A stretch of 64,000 nucleotides of DNA. Origin: Sphagnum compactum (taxonomy: Eukaryota; Bryophyta; Sphagnopsida; Sphagnales). A model generated the notes under the pieces. That model did not search any database, had not been told where the DNA came from, and saw only the letters and a program-made list of their open reading frames with translations. This document shows positions 47,575 through 60,435 of this stretch, piece after piece. Within the stretch, counting starts at the first letter, position 1, and every line of letters starts with the position of its first letter. The position numbers were made by a program, and so were the translations under genes. The DNA lies in NCBI GenBank assembly GCA_965153455.1, contig OZ234495.1:10660875-10724874 (forward strand). The letters are read 5' to 3'.

Positions 47575-48160
47575 GTATAATTGGAACCTGCGCGGACTGC
47601 GTGGTATAATATCGTATAATACCAGATTGTATTATACAACAGTCAGAGTCCACCTCAATTGAAGATGTTACCTTCGTCCACCACCTCATCGTCGAAGACA
47701 TCCTCGTCAGCAATGCTGTCGATACCGTTAGAAATGTCAAGGCGATCAAATCCTTCAATGCAGCCACCAGCGGCATCCTCTTCCTCGTCTAGGCCCTAAA
47801 ATTCTAGGGGCTACTCATCGCATGCGAGCAGTTGCAATAGCTCGATTTCGCATCGCCCTGCTTGTAAGACTTGCCAAACTTAGACCACATATTGTCTTTA
47901 GTCTTCCCCATGAACACAGATGAACACCACAAACCAGAGCATCAGATTGCGTAAATCGAACCGTTTGCGCAATCTGTGGGTGGGGCAAAAATCGAATCGT
48001 TTGTGCAATCCGTGGGTGGGGCAAGAATCAAACCATTTGCGCAATCCGTGGGCGCACTTGCTATTATACAATAATTATATAGTGTATAGTTGTTTCTGAT
48101 GATGGTATAATACCACTGTATAATATCGCAAGTATAATACCGCAATTATACATACGGACC
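47575..48160. mobile_element. Possible small DNA transposon remnant with TATAATAC ends
   Basis: Both ends (47598-47640 and about 48098-48150) are rich in GTATAATA/TATTATAC words in both orientations. Between them is a minus-strand acidic reading (DIFN-like EDVFDDEVVDEGN) and three tandem units of about 36 bp at about 47945-48050 (GCGCAATCCGTGGGTGGGGC). The flanks are AT-rich and low in structure. The inverted-terminal arrangement suggests a non-autonomous DNA element, but I could not define ends or a target duplication. Confidence 0.3.
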
Positions 48161-48404
48161 AATATATTGCTTAGACTTGGGAAAGGCATATTTTACAACT
48201 CCCTATGATATTAGGTTAAAGTGATCATTTTTCTCACAAGTTGAAAATGTGTCCTTCATGATTGAGACATTTTATGACTATGTTCAAATCTAGTCATGTA
48301 ATGATATGTCCTTAATCATATATATTCTATCATGTTTGCAATTATAATTACAACTACTTTGCAATTTCATAATGACTACATTGCAATTACATGACTAGTC
48401 TACC

Positions 48405-48800
48405 TGGGTAGAGCTTACCTAAGCTACCTATTAAATTCCTACTACCTCTCAAAAAATACTTACTAGCTACTAGTTACTTAGGTACTTATTACTTATTACC
48501 TAGGTACCTATTAATTAATAGGTACCTATATTAGGTATGTACTAGAGCTATTATGTCCTACCTTGGTACCCACTAGGTAGGCACCTAATTTAACTAGGTG
48601 ACTAAACTTATCAAAATAGCTATTAAATAGGTACTTATTATTTGTTACCTAGAGAGCTACTAGCTTTTACATATTACCTTAAGTACATACTAGAATTACT
48701 ACATCTTACTTTGGTACCTATTAGGTAGGCATCTACTTTAGTTAAGTAGTTAAACCTAATGATATGCCTACTAGGTAGAGAGCTATTACCTAAATAACTA
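48405..48800. repeat. TACCTA/TAGGTA word array, two ~155-bp copies
   Basis: This block is built mostly of TACCTA, TAGGTA, CTAG and GGTACC words in both orientations. Two larger copies can be aligned, starting near 48477 and near 48632 (each TAGGTACTTATTA, later CTTTGGTACC or CCTTGGTACC, then TAGGTAGGCA). It is full of short palindromes. Confidence 0.75.
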
Positions 48801-51800
48801 GCATGTTTATGTGAAAACCCATTTTGTTATGAAGTTCTCACAACAAAGTGGTGGCCAAATTAATAACACTTGGGGATGGTTTTAGGTGTAGCTTGTATTT
48901 TCTTTGGCTACATAATTATGTGGTTTTTGAAAATTTCAAACCAAAATTCTTCCAAAAAAATTTCGATTTAAATAAAAGTCATTGAAACGTCACTTTTATG
49001 TGTTGCAAATGATTGTATATATGTTTCCTACATTCATGTTCAACATTGAAAAATAATTGCACAAGGAACTTCAATAAGAAAATTTAGAACATATTCATAT
49101 TTTAAAACTATGAATTGAAGAAAACAAGATAACAAACATGGATGTTTGTAGCAACCTTTTTTGCATGTTGTCATGCAAACATAACCCTAATTTTGATGTG
49201 CATAACATATAAATAACCAGATATAAAATAGGAAATAATACAATTATTTTCATTTATCAACAAGGCCATGCATCTATCATCTTCCACGAATGAGAGAATA
49301 CAAGGTCATGAACACACAAAAATCAAGTTCAAATTTGATCTATGGAATTAGGTTTTAAATAAATATGTAAGATGGGAAGTAAAGGGTAAAGTTGGGTTCG
49401 AAAGGGAAATGTTTGGAAGAATGAACCTCCTTTCCATAAACAAAAAAGTAGAACCTCTACACAAAATCCCATAATCTCATAAATTCTTGCTTTTCAAGTG
49501 TGATTTTTCTCCTTGCAAAACCCCAAAATTTCATTCACACACATGCCCACCTTCAACAAATAAGCACATGCAAGAAACAATCTAATTAATAACCCCAATG
49601 ATTGCTCATTATGCATTCATCAACTATAAAAATGCAATCCATCGTTAAACTTCAACAAATTGTGTAGAGGTGTAATATCATGTATGTAAATAAAATGCAT
49701 ACAAAAAGACTTTTGAGTAAACTATTCATGCAATTGCAACCTTATAGTCTTATTCAACATTTTGTTTCCTTGTGCATCATGCATGGTGTCTTTTAGCATT
49801 TGTTTGATATAAAGACTTCACATCACACAACTACATTCAAATTGTTGATTTTTTATGCTTTCATTGTTGCTTGTGCTTTCATATCTTCCCCTTCAATTGT
49901 TCACCTCAATTTTCTATTGCCATGAGAATGCAACAACTTTCATATGCCTATATTTTATTTTCCAACTCTTTACCATAACTTAAACCCTTTTTATTTTTGC
50001 CCCAAATTGTATAGCATGTTACAAATCTTAATCAATAGTTTCATAAATATCATTGTGACTTTTCACCCCATCTACTTACTATTGTACATAGTGTTTTGAC
50101 TATTTAGTGTGGTTGTACATATTGTGTTGCAATTTTGGATGAGCAACTTACATCTATTCATTTTGAACTTTTAACCAAGGTGTGCACCAACCTAACCAAG
50201 AAAAACTATCAATTTTGTGATTTTGTTTTACATGTGAGTGAAAGCACACTACAATGGACTTTTATAGAAATCAAAGTGGTCGTTTTTTTGGGTTAGTCAA
50301 AGTATTGTCATATAAAATTAAAATTCATTTGAAAAATTTAGCAAAAATGCCACAAAATACTGAAAACATAAATATTCAATCAAAGGTGAACTTTGCAATG
50401 CGAGGTAAATCTAGTCATAGTCCAAAATTTATGGTTATGAACTTTTTGCTTACAATGGAATTGAAAAATATGCCTACAACTTTGGATCACTCCAAATTGA
50501 AACATCATAACACTTAAATGAAAAAATCAAGTAAAAAAGGTGCCCTCTTTGTTTTAAGACTTAAAATAAAACCTAACATTCAGACAAATCATTGAAATCA
50601 TATTGGTTTTAAAGAGGTTTAAGTGAGGGTGATATGAACTTGGAAATTTAAAAAATCTTAACTTCAACATCATTTAAATGTTTTTGTTTGAGATTAATTT
50701 CACTAAGGTCAAAATACATGCATATGGATTCTTGAACTAGACTTTCAATTACCCATCCCTAGTGTGCTTTCATTTACAATTGGTAACTATTAAATAGTGG
50801 ATTCTATGTTTTACATTGGGGCTAGTTCACAAGTTTGCCTATTTTGTGATATTTTATTATGTATGTATGATATTTGCCTTTTCAAACTTTTTGGTTTATG
50901 AATGTGTTATTAGTTATTTTGGTGTTTTGTGCAAGATTTTTTGTTTTTCATATTTGTGTATTGAACTTATGATGGTATAAAAAAGGAGTTTTATTGAATA
51001 TTGCAAAAGTGTAACTTGCCTTGTCATTATTTTTCAACTTGGGAGAGTTGAACTTGTCGAAGAAGTCAATGGGAGTAACATATGTACTTCATTTCATTTG
51101 TTAACCAACAAAATAAGTATAAAACTTAATCTAGTCGAAGCTCTCCAATTGCTTTTCTTCTTCCCCCAAAAAATTCAAGAACTTGATTAATCATACAACA
51201 AGAAAATGTGCCAAAGATTGCTCAACGTCTAATGGATTGCAAATAATCAAAATGGTGTTATGCATCCCCATGACCTTTCTCTATATAAAATATTTTAATT
51301 ATTTTTTTCAAATGTATGTTGAAATTCAAAGGAAAAAAAATGAAAACATGGAACACCCCTAAACATGATTACACCAAGGACCAATGTAAAAACTTTCTCA
51401 TTGATAATGATGATGATGGTGGAAACGGACATACCACAATCTATAGTCACAACATTTCAAGATTACACTTTTGTGTCCTTGCGTGGTGGTAGTGGTGGTC
51501 AATCCCTCATTGCAATGAAAACAACATATCTTAAGAAAAAACTTCAATACCCAATTAACAATCCTTGTAGATCTTTCATCATCTTCCAAGAACATTTCAA
51601 TTTCATGATGGGGTTTACATGCATTTTTGTCAATTGGGTGAGTTCTTTCTTCCTTGGTTTCAAAACTTCTTCCCAAGAAACAATAACATAACACAAATGT
51701 CCAATTCTCTTGAGTGAAGGAAGAAGATCCATTGGTGTTGGTGGTTTTCTTTTCGCTTTTTTTTTCTTCCAAGAAGACTTCAACCAAGAAAGCAAGATTC

Positions 51801-51938
51801 ATTACAAAAATACCCAAAACACCCAATGGAATGACAAAACAAAACAAGCCTTCACACTTAACTTTTGTATTTATGCCCCTAAAGAGCTTCAAATTTCCCA
51901 ACTTCTTCCAAATTGCAAAAACAAAACAACACCCCCAT
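48801..51938. other. AT-rich stretch without recognised gene
   Basis: I see no supportable gene. A minus-strand open frame at 51398-51952 is long but low in complexity, with runs of Thr and His at one end and no recognisable motif. The rest is AT-rich with short frames. Confidence 0.5.
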
Positions 51939-52889
51939 TGTCGCGCTCCCAAGTTCCTAGTAGACCCACTCGAGGGTCTAGGTGTATGGCAATGCGGAAG
52001 GAGTTGGAACTTGGAGCCCGATCCCGACTTCCAGCACTAGAGGGGGGGTAAGAGGGGCGTGCTAGAAGTCCCGGGAAAGACTAGGAAGAGTTGACAAGCT
52101 TTGCTCACTCACACGGGCCTGCATGAAACCACACAAAGTGGTTAGAACTCATTCTGGGCCCTTTTGGTGTTGGGACAGCCACGGGTGAACTCGGACTCAC
52201 TTTGACACACCACACCCCGGGCTCGGGAGTAAGCCACCACCTTACTCCCTATAGTATACTCTGTGACTCGTCGCGGGGGTGGCATCCAAATGGCCATTTT
52301 GTCTCGGGACTCCCGGGACTCCCGCGTGGGAGTCCCGAAATCGCGCATTTTCGGGACTCCCGCGACTTTGAAGCTTCATAACTTTCGGAGCAGACCTCCG
52401 ATCGACTTGCCGTCTGAAGCAAAGCTGTAGGTCTCGTCGAGACCTTTCCAACGGTATGTCGCACGTTTTCTGCAACCAAGTATTTCGGGTCGATTCCCGA
52501 CTTTTAGTGGTCGGGAGTCAAAACTGGCGGACTCCTGGGAGTTCGACTCCCGGGCCTTCTTTTGGCCATAACTTGTGTTTCAGATGTCCAAATGAGCAAT
52601 GTGAGCCCATTTTAGACATCTACACTTCAAGAGCTTTCCATTGATATAAAGAGCGCAACAAGCCATTGAGTTTTGACCCCTCAAAACGCTCTTTGAAGTT
52701 TCGGGAGTCCTTTTGGGACTCCACTCTCACCAACTCCCAACATGGGAGTTCACTTGGGAGTGTGAGGGTTCACTCCCTCACACTCTTTGCACTCCCGGGA
52801 GCATGTGATATGACTCCCGGGTCTACTTATAGGCCCGCACACTTGCGACCCCCTTGCCTTGGTCGCGAGCCAAGGCTAGGGTTGCGACA
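51939..52889. mobile_element. Solo-LTR-like GC-rich block, TGTCGC...GCGACA
   Basis: A 951-bp block begins TGTCGC and ends GCGACA, a perfect 6-base terminal inversion with the TG...CA ends of LTR retrotransposons. It is far richer in G+C than its surroundings and carries many GGGACTCCCG/CGGGAGTCCC words in both orientations. A TATA-like ACTTATAGG lies near 52826. The flanking five bases (CCCAT and CTGAT) match at only three positions, so a clean target duplication is not shown. No internal coding region adjoins it, which would make it a solo LTR. Confidence 0.55.
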
Positions 52890-54514
52890 CTGATACAAAC
52901 TCTCTTCTTATCTATCATCACCAAATCCACCCAAACTCCATGATGCAAAAAAAAAACAAAAAGAATGAAAAAAAAAAACAATACAAGAACCAAAAATTTC
53001 TTCTCACATGGGAAAAAAGAAAAAGATGTGCAATGGGTTTCTTTCTTTCTTTCTTTTTTTCTTAGCTCCATTTTTACAACCAAAAAGAAGACATGCAAGC
53101 AATGCAAAAGGACATCATAACTATCATGCCATGAAAATTGGACGGTCTAAAGAGAAGAAAACAAATGAAGATTGACATGAAGGAAGATAAAAATCAAATT
53201 ATGAACACACTCAAATTAGGACACAATAAATTAGAACACATCTACACTTTGTTTCTTTCACTTTTTTTTTGTGCATTTGAAGAGAGAATTCGACAATTTC
53301 TAAAGTGTGTAGAAAAATGAACATAGAAGAAGAGTGAGAGAGTGGAAGAATGTGCAGACAAGCAAAGGGACATTGTTGCTGCAAAGGTCCATGATGCTCT
53401 TGATCCTCCTTGAGATCCTCCTTGTAAACCCCTCTACAGAAAGCCTAGGTGGTCTTATATTAGAAGGGGCCGGAGCCTTGGATATGTTTTGAGAAGTTTG
53501 TCTTCAGTAAACTGGCACTTAACATGTTGTAATAGCCTTACAGGCTTGTTGTGGCTTGTGGTGTGAAGAAAACAAATAAATTGTGGCTAGTGTGATTCTT
53601 GGAATTGGTGATACAAATTGTTTCAAAATGTTGCATGTCTCTCTTGCATGTGGCATATAATGCAAAAGAGATGCAAAAAGTGCAAGGAGGTTTGAAAAAT
53701 GCATTTAGGCTTAGGTCTTTTAAACACATTGCTTCTCTGATTTTACTGACGAGTCCACATGGCACAAACTCTAACATTTTCCTCACACACAATTTTTTCA
53801 GCCTTGCAACTTAATCCCTATAGTGACAGAGAAGGTTCTGTTAGGGTAAATAGGCTGGTGAGCAAACATTTAAGAACTCAAAGGAGGTCGAATCCTCGCA
53901 AATTGTTCTTTTGCTTCATTTGTAGGCCTTCACTTAGCGCTTCCAACATCACAAAAATTGCTTAATGCTGTAAAGAAATGGGGAAGATATGGGGGTGTTT
54001 GGAGTAAGAGGGTTCAGTGTTCAATAATGGGTGAATTAAAACAGATTAAGATTTTTTCGAGAGCTTAAAAGTTTTGGTCTTTGCATCTTTGTCTATGAAA
54101 TAGACAGAAGTTTTGTTAAAGCTTTAGTTGACACACTCATCAAGTTTTAAATCACTCAAAACGGACTGAAAATGAGGAAGATATGAGACTGAAACTAGAG
54201 AGGGCGCTAGAGTTCATTTTTTCAAAAAAATTGAAGCAAACTATCAGTCAACAATGACACAAAAATCACTCAATTTGTGGCTCCTCCCCAGTTTCTCTGA
54301 ATTCGCCTGCAAAAACATCAGTTTTGCATCACCAGTTAACTTCGTGGCCAGGGAACAGCAGCAGCAGCAAAGCAGGAGTTAGTGACGAAGGCACACAATC
54401 TTTTGGTTTTGTTTTGGACCCAAAGAAACAATCTTTTTGCGGAGATTTTGGATTTTTCTCCAATAAAAAAGATTTGGAAGATTGGGGTGAAGAAGGAAGG
54501 AGAAGGATCTGTTG

Positions 54515-54549
<35 letters not shown>

Positions 54550-54601
54550 ATCGTGCATGTCATACACCCGACTTGGTGATTGAGGAGGATTCTCACACAA
54601 A
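52890..54601. other. Intergenic and PIF1 upstream region
   Basis: No gene recognised. It contains A-rich and CTTT-rich runs (about 52945-53060) and a (TA)n run of about 13 units at 54520-54545, some 57 bases upstream of the helicase start codon, probably in its leader or promoter. Confidence 0.55.
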
Positions 54602-57600
54602 ATGGAGAAGAGTGAGGAAGAATCCAGTAAAAATGTTTCCAGTAATGTCGGGGAGGAGGAGGAGGAGGAGGAGGAAGAAATCATTCCTTTGGGGAAGAAG
54701 AAGAAGAAGAAGAAGGAAGAGGAGGAGGAGGAAGAAATCATTCCTTTGGGGAAGAAGAAGAAGAAGAAGAAGGAAGAGGAGGAATGGGTCCCCATCATCA
54801 TCAAGAGGGAAGAGGAGGAGGAGGAGGAGCAATTCCCTGACCAAATTTCTGAAAGAGCGCAGCAACTTTCGCCGGAACAGCAAAAGATTGTGGGTTTGGT
54901 CGCGCAAGGCAAGGTTTGAAGAAAAAAAAATTCACGCCTTTACCTCCTCCTATGGACTCCTATGGAGAAATTCGATTCATCTTTTCTGGTGAATTTGGGC
55001 TTTGATTTTTGAGCAGATTCTCTGACCTAATCTTCCTTGTAGAAGGTGCTCAAGCTTTTGCACGATGATGATCCTTTCTTTGCTTTTTCTTTTTTCCCTC
55101 TCTCCTCATCATTCGCTTTGGTGGTGGTACTCCGTGAATTTGAAACAGAATGTGTTTTTCACGGGTCCTGGAGGCACCGGGAAATCGTTTTTGCTGCAAT
55201 ACATTGTGCACATACTGACACGAAGATATCCCAGTGAGTGCATTCCTCCAAGTGTTAGCAATCAGAAGGACCGATGTGAGTGCTATGTGTGCAATGTAGC
55301 AATCACAGCATCCACTGGAATAGCAGGTTTGTTTCTTGCTCCTGGTTCTACTTAGTAGCTGGGGTTGCTGAACTTCCTTTCCATCTTGCTCAACTCCATC
55401 TCCATCACTGCCTGCAAAATCTTCCTGACCCTTCACTCTTCTCTTACAAAATCATGGATTTAAGTTTTGAAGGTGCCCTCCAACTAGCCTACAAAGTGAA
55501 ATCTTTGCCAGTTCTTTACAAGAGAATTTGAGTCACAAACCTAGTGCCTGAATTCCAAAACCATCAATTCAAAAGTTCAAGTTCAATCAATTTGTCTACT
55601 GAAGAAACATTGCTGGAATAGATTTTAAAAAAACTGTACAAAAGAAGTGCAATAAAACCCAGAGTTAACAAACCTTCAATAGACATGGCTTTTGAGATAT
55701 TGAGCTTGATGAGACAAAAGTGACACACTCGATTGCTTGACAAATTGCAGCATTGGAGATTGGAGGAACCACATTGCACTCAGCAGCTGGCATAGGAATT
55801 CCTTATGAAGTCAAGGATTTCAACAAAATGTGGAATTTGAAGAATAAATGGCGCAACCTGAGTGTGCTTGTTGTTGATGAGATTTCAATGATCAGTGGTG
55901 AATTGTTTGAGTATTTGGAGCAAACTATTTGTAAGATTCGTGCAAACGAAAAACCATTCGGAGGTCTTCAGGTGTGTTAACCCATAAGAGCTTTTGCCCA
56001 ATTGCTCGATCGTCTGCACCTTTACACTAAAGATATTTTTGTGAGCAGACTTGTGCCTTTTTATTTTTTATTTATTGCTTTCCTTTTATTGTTGGGTGTT
56101 CTCACCTCTTTTTACTGTTTGTCTTCTCTTCTTGATTGGTAACAACAATGGGTTTTCTTGAAATGGTTGGCTTTTCAACAGGTGATAGTAGCTGGTGATT
56201 TTTTCCAATTACTGCCAATACAAAACAAGTCATCAAATGTTATGAATACCGCCACAGAGTTCCTGAACAGAGGGTTGGCTTTTGAGTCACCTGCATGGCA
56301 TAAGGCCAATTTCGAGAGTGTCATCCTGAAAACTGTATTTCGTCAGGTATGCTGACTGAATTTTTGTAGAAACTATGATTTTTGTTTGTGTGTTGGATGC
56401 AGACTCAATCTTCTAGAATTCGGGCGAAGGAGGAAAATTTTTCTGCATCTGCTAAATTCACTCAAAGTTTACACTCATCATTCCAAAGGTTTAATTTTGA
56501 TAGCCATCAACACAAGGTTCAATCTTTGGATGATGCAGGATGATGCAGCATTTGTTGCTATGCTGAATGATATCAGGACAGGGAAGAATCGAGCAGTATT
56601 GCAAGAAATTGTGAAGCGATGCTCCAGACCTCTTGAATCACTCAATGGTGTATTTCCCACAATCCTATATGCAAAGTAAGCTCTTTCTAAACTAAAAAGT
56701 GCAAAACATTTCACAAAAAACAGTTCTATGTTTGCATTTTGCAACAACAAAACTGTTTTGTTGCAGTATAACTAGGTAACTAGACCTTTGATCCAAACTT
56801 GGCAATGACCATTGCTTTGGGCCTAGTTTCATCTTTACATGGACAAGAGGGTGCAACAGACTTTGGATGCATTAGAGGTGCACAAGAAGGATGAATTTTT
56901 CAGACCTTCAGATGACAGATTATGGTGAGTATTGAGTTGTTGATGCTTGGGGGAGGGGGCGCAGGAATCAAGATGTGAATGTCATGAATGAAACGGAGCT
57001 TGATAAGTTACCAGACGATGAGGTACTCATACATTCTGTGGATGAAATTGAAACTAGGATGGACAAGCAGCGCCTGGCAGGAAATTATGGTTTGTTTGAT
57101 GAGCAGTTGCATCAAATACAGTATGAAAAACTGGCAAACCATTTGTTCTGGTCAACATCTCTCGCAGCCAAGCTCATTAAGCTTAAGATAGGTGCCCAGG
57201 TATAGAGCCTTTCAATGCAGCCTCCTATCTTTGAAGTGCTAAATTAATTACAGCAAGCTTTGTTCAAAGAAACATTTGAAATGAAAGTCAGTCTGTACTG
57301 AAAATGCTTCATCAGCAGCACAACTTTCACTTTACATTTGTGCAGATATCAAGAGTGGAGATTTGGGGATGAGAGTAAATATGCATTTGCAAATTACATG
57401 GGTGTTATTTCTGCGGTTGTGCACTTTTTAGGTGATGCTATTGAAGAATTTAGATCTTGTTGGAGGCAAGGATTCGATGCTCATAAATGGCTCACAAGGT
57501 GTGGTTATAGGATGGAAGATGCGGGATGAGAAACTTTTGGAGATGAATTCAGAAACTGAAAGATGTGCTTACAATATTCTTCAGCGGAGCAACATCAACC

Positions 57601-58660
57601 AGATCCCCATTGTCAAATTCAGGAATGGGAGAGAAATTGACTGCGTGCCATGCGAGTTCAGTTGTCTTGTGTTGAAGGTTGGAGAGTGCAAAAGGTTTCA
57701 GGTACCCTGAGTTGGCAGATGGTTTGATTCTCTCCTCTCACACCGAAATTGTGGGGAATTGAGATGAGAGAAATACTGAAATCTGAGCTGATTTTTGTCA
57801 TCATTGTTGTTGTTGGTGTTGTTGGTAGGTGCCATTGAAGCTGGCATGGGCACTCACAATCCATAAATGCCAAGGTATGATATTTTCTCTTCTTTTGAAA
57901 ATGTCCCTCTATCTTTGAGAGTTAAAAGGGTTTAGGGTTTAAGGTTGTAGAATTGGTTCTAACTTGATCTGCTCAATTTTCGGCAGGCTGTGAGTTGGAC
58001 TATTTTAATGTTTGAGGAGGTGGCCCTTTTACTTTTGCTCATGGCTGCAGGAATGACACTTGAATATGCACGAGTATCACTTAAAGATATTTTCACTGAA
58101 GCGCAAGCTTATGTAGCACTCAGTCGTGTGCGCTCTCTGGATGGTTTACAGATTATCAGCAGTGGCTCAAGTAGTAACATTGTCAGGTGCTATTAGCTAG
58201 CTCTTGTCTCTCACATTGAAGAAAATTGCAAGGAGCAGTTGTGGAGAGTGTTATTTTTTCCTCCCATTTCATTGCATGGGTGATGGATTGTATCTCACAA
58301 CTGGCAACTGATGAATACCAATGACTACTGATTTGTCTGATAATTATTATGTCACTCATTTGGACAAGCTGGGAGAAAATGGGGTTGTTGTTCAACAGGG
58401 TAAATGAGAAGGTGAAAAGGTTCTATGAAGCCATGGACAAGAAACTCACTATCACAGGTTACCAGATGAGGTTCCAAACTCTGGAATTCAACGAGGACGA
58501 AATGCCAGAGAGAACACAACACAGACTTATTAAGACAGAGTTTCAGAGACATCCTGGAAGAGTTTTTAACAAACTCCCTCGTTTATGTTACCATTGTCAC
58601 ACAAGTGGCCACTTTGTGAATTCATGTCCTCAAAGACATCGGTATGATTCTAGTAACTAA
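54602..58660 (+). CDS. PIF1: PIF1-family 5'-3' DNA helicase with CCHC zinc knuckle, 10 exons
   Basis: Exons 54602-54913, 55149-55326, 55751-55971, 56182-56346, 56539-56675, 56965-57199, 57432-57701, 57829-57874, 58051-58186 and 58399-58660 join in frame to 653 residues. PIF1 helicases unwind G-quadruplex, R-loop and fork structures in nucleus or organelles. Residues about 18-80 are Glu runs alternating with Lys runs, with the unit IIPLGKKKKKKK twice. The helicase core follows LSPEQQKIVGLV: Walker A GPGGTGKSF, ASTGIAALEIGGTTLHSAAG, Walker B VLVVDEISM, GDFFQLLP, FRQ, MLLKNLDLVGGKDSMLINGS, LKLAWALTIHKCQGMTL and YVALSRVRSLDGL. The insert RCECYVCN precedes the second helicase motif. A C-terminal knuckle CYHCHTSGHFVNSC (C-x2-C-x4-H-x4-C) is an unusual addition. 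All catalytic motifs are intact. Confidence 0.92.
54650..54835 (+). repeat. Coding GAG/AAG minisatellite in PIF1 N-terminus
   Basis: Purine-only GAG and AAG runs encode Glu and Lys blocks, with the segment ATCATTCCTTTGGGGAAG repeated (starts near 54679 and 54736). The strand asymmetry is extreme, nearly all purine over about 180 bases apart from those segments. Confidence 0.9.
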
Positions 58661-59242
58661 GTCCATTGTGCCAGAGAGAGGAAGAACGAGAAAGCTCTTT
58701 AAAATCAAGTCTGGTTCCTCAGTGTCCTTTCTCCAACATGCACTTCTCTCTAAGGAAAGTGGTTTTGAATATTGTAGAAGGCTGGGATCTCTTCTCGTTA
58801 TCACAGCTCACTTAGAGCAGGTCCACCAGAAGCAGTATATAGGAAGACTGTAAATATGGGCAATGTTACAAACTCTTATTAAGGCATCCATCAGTTCACA
58901 ATGACACAGGTTTTGGGGCTCCAGGTTGTTATATATAACATGACTTTGGCATTCCAGTATGAAGAGTTCAATAATTGTTTGTTTGCTCACCATGTCTACA
59001 AGCTACTACCTGTGTCCCTTTTCCATTTTTCAGAGCTTGAAGGATAGAGTGGACAGGGTGGGGAACAAACTTCTACCTACAGCCTACATGTTGTAATGTA
59101 ATATTATGAAAACATGTTGATTCACTCTCTGATGTGTCAGAATGATCTAATCATGTAGCAGATCTGTGAACAAGACTTGCTCATAAGTGTCAGGAAGATC
59201 AATTAAGCTTTGCTTGTACCTTGTTGATTGCACTGCTTCATT

Positions 59243-60086
59243 TTACTGACCTGGAGCAAATGCTTCAACTGAGAAAGAGTCCCCCAGACCAGCATAGCTC
59301 TTGAAGTGAATCTTGCCTGTGGGAGGTTCATCCACTGAGATATCGCCAATAGGAACCCAGAAGAAAAACTCCTTCGCATGCACACCAGACAGATTTTTGA
59401 TCTGATTTGGTTGTAAGTAGCCCTTGACTTCATCAGCATAACTTACCAGCTTGTCTGCAAGAGCAAACTTGTGGCTGCTTTTGGATCTCTGTTTCACCCG
59501 GAAGTAGCCAGTCTTCTCATCATAAGTCACTTCCTCAATATCCTCCAGTGGCAACAAGCCACCTGCATTTCACAACCACAACCTAGTCACCTTCACAACA
59601 CAAAACGTGTATAGTAAAAACAAATATCTGTACACGGAATGCTGTCCACAACATATGTAGTTTCTAGATTCAAGCTGGGGAAATGGTTGGTCATTCTCTG
59701 GTAAATAGATTTAACAGGGCATTATTCTGAAGGTCTGAATTCCCTAGCAAAACCGTCCGTAATCTGAAGTGCTCTTTGGTACTTTTGTTTATTGAACAAT
59801 GTTGCTTTCGGTTCCCCTACATTATATGTCGGTATGCTGAGATCCTCAGAGGCATTCAAGAAGATCGGTGGAAGTGGAGTTGAATCTTCCTGCAACAACA
59901 AAATCCGCTAATGATTTGGATCGATGTTCGGAGAAGTACCGTAATGGAATCGTGAGAGCAAGAGACAGGTATGAGGAATTGAGACGCACCAGGCAAGTTG
60001 AATTTCTCGATCAGTTCCTTGGCTCTTATGAAGCACTCGTCATGGCCCTTGACTACCACAGCTTTCTCCGACAATTGGACCGCCAT
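59243..60086 (-). CDS. DUF538/SVB-like protein, 2 exons
   Basis: Minus-strand exons 60086-59990 and 59562-59243 join at a GGT glycine codon to 138 residues. The product starts MAVQLSEKAVVVKGHDECF, with FNLPG then GLLPLEDIEEVTYDEKTGYF, VKQRSKSSHKFALADKLVSY, LSGVHAKEFFFWVPIGDISV, DEPPTGKIHFKSYAGLGDSF. This strongly matches the DUF538 family of land plants, whose Arabidopsis members include SVB, linked to trichome and growth phenotypes; the biochemical role is uncertain. The family is usually 140-170 residues, so this one is slightly short, ending EAFAPGQ without the common charged tail. The start ATG is the one aligned with family starts; an open frame continues upstream. A CT/TA microsatellite and a tandem-repeat array lie upstream. 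Confidence 0.85.
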
Positions 60087-60380
60087 TCTTGCGAACTCCA
60101 ATTTAACAAGAAACAGGAGAAAAAATGAGCAAATCCGTTCAAGTAATTCACAGCACTTCCCCAATTAGGCTCGGTATCTCCCAACGAATCGTCCAACAGA
60201 TCACGATTCAACAGGAAATTGAAACAGAATTCTGCAACCACAATACACCACAAAAAGGAACTCAGAATTGTGTCTGGATCTCCGAGTACGAGCCACTGGA
60301 TGAAAATGAAAGAAAACAAATCCTGTAAGACATCGACGCAAGGAGCAGAAACCTGATCGTGATCAATCATCAAAATGTGA

Positions 60381-60382
60381 CT

Positions 60383-60435
<53 letters not shown>

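Noticed and set aside
51398-51952. 184-codon minus-strand open frame
   Set aside because: It starts inside the LTR-like block, ends in His/Thr runs from simple sequence, and shows no recognisable motif.
54602-58660. PIF1 gene as a Helitron helicase
   Set aside because: It has no Rep/HUH nuclease domain, has ten well-spliced exons with intact motifs, and lies 11 kb from the Helitron-like elements. A host gene is the simpler reading.
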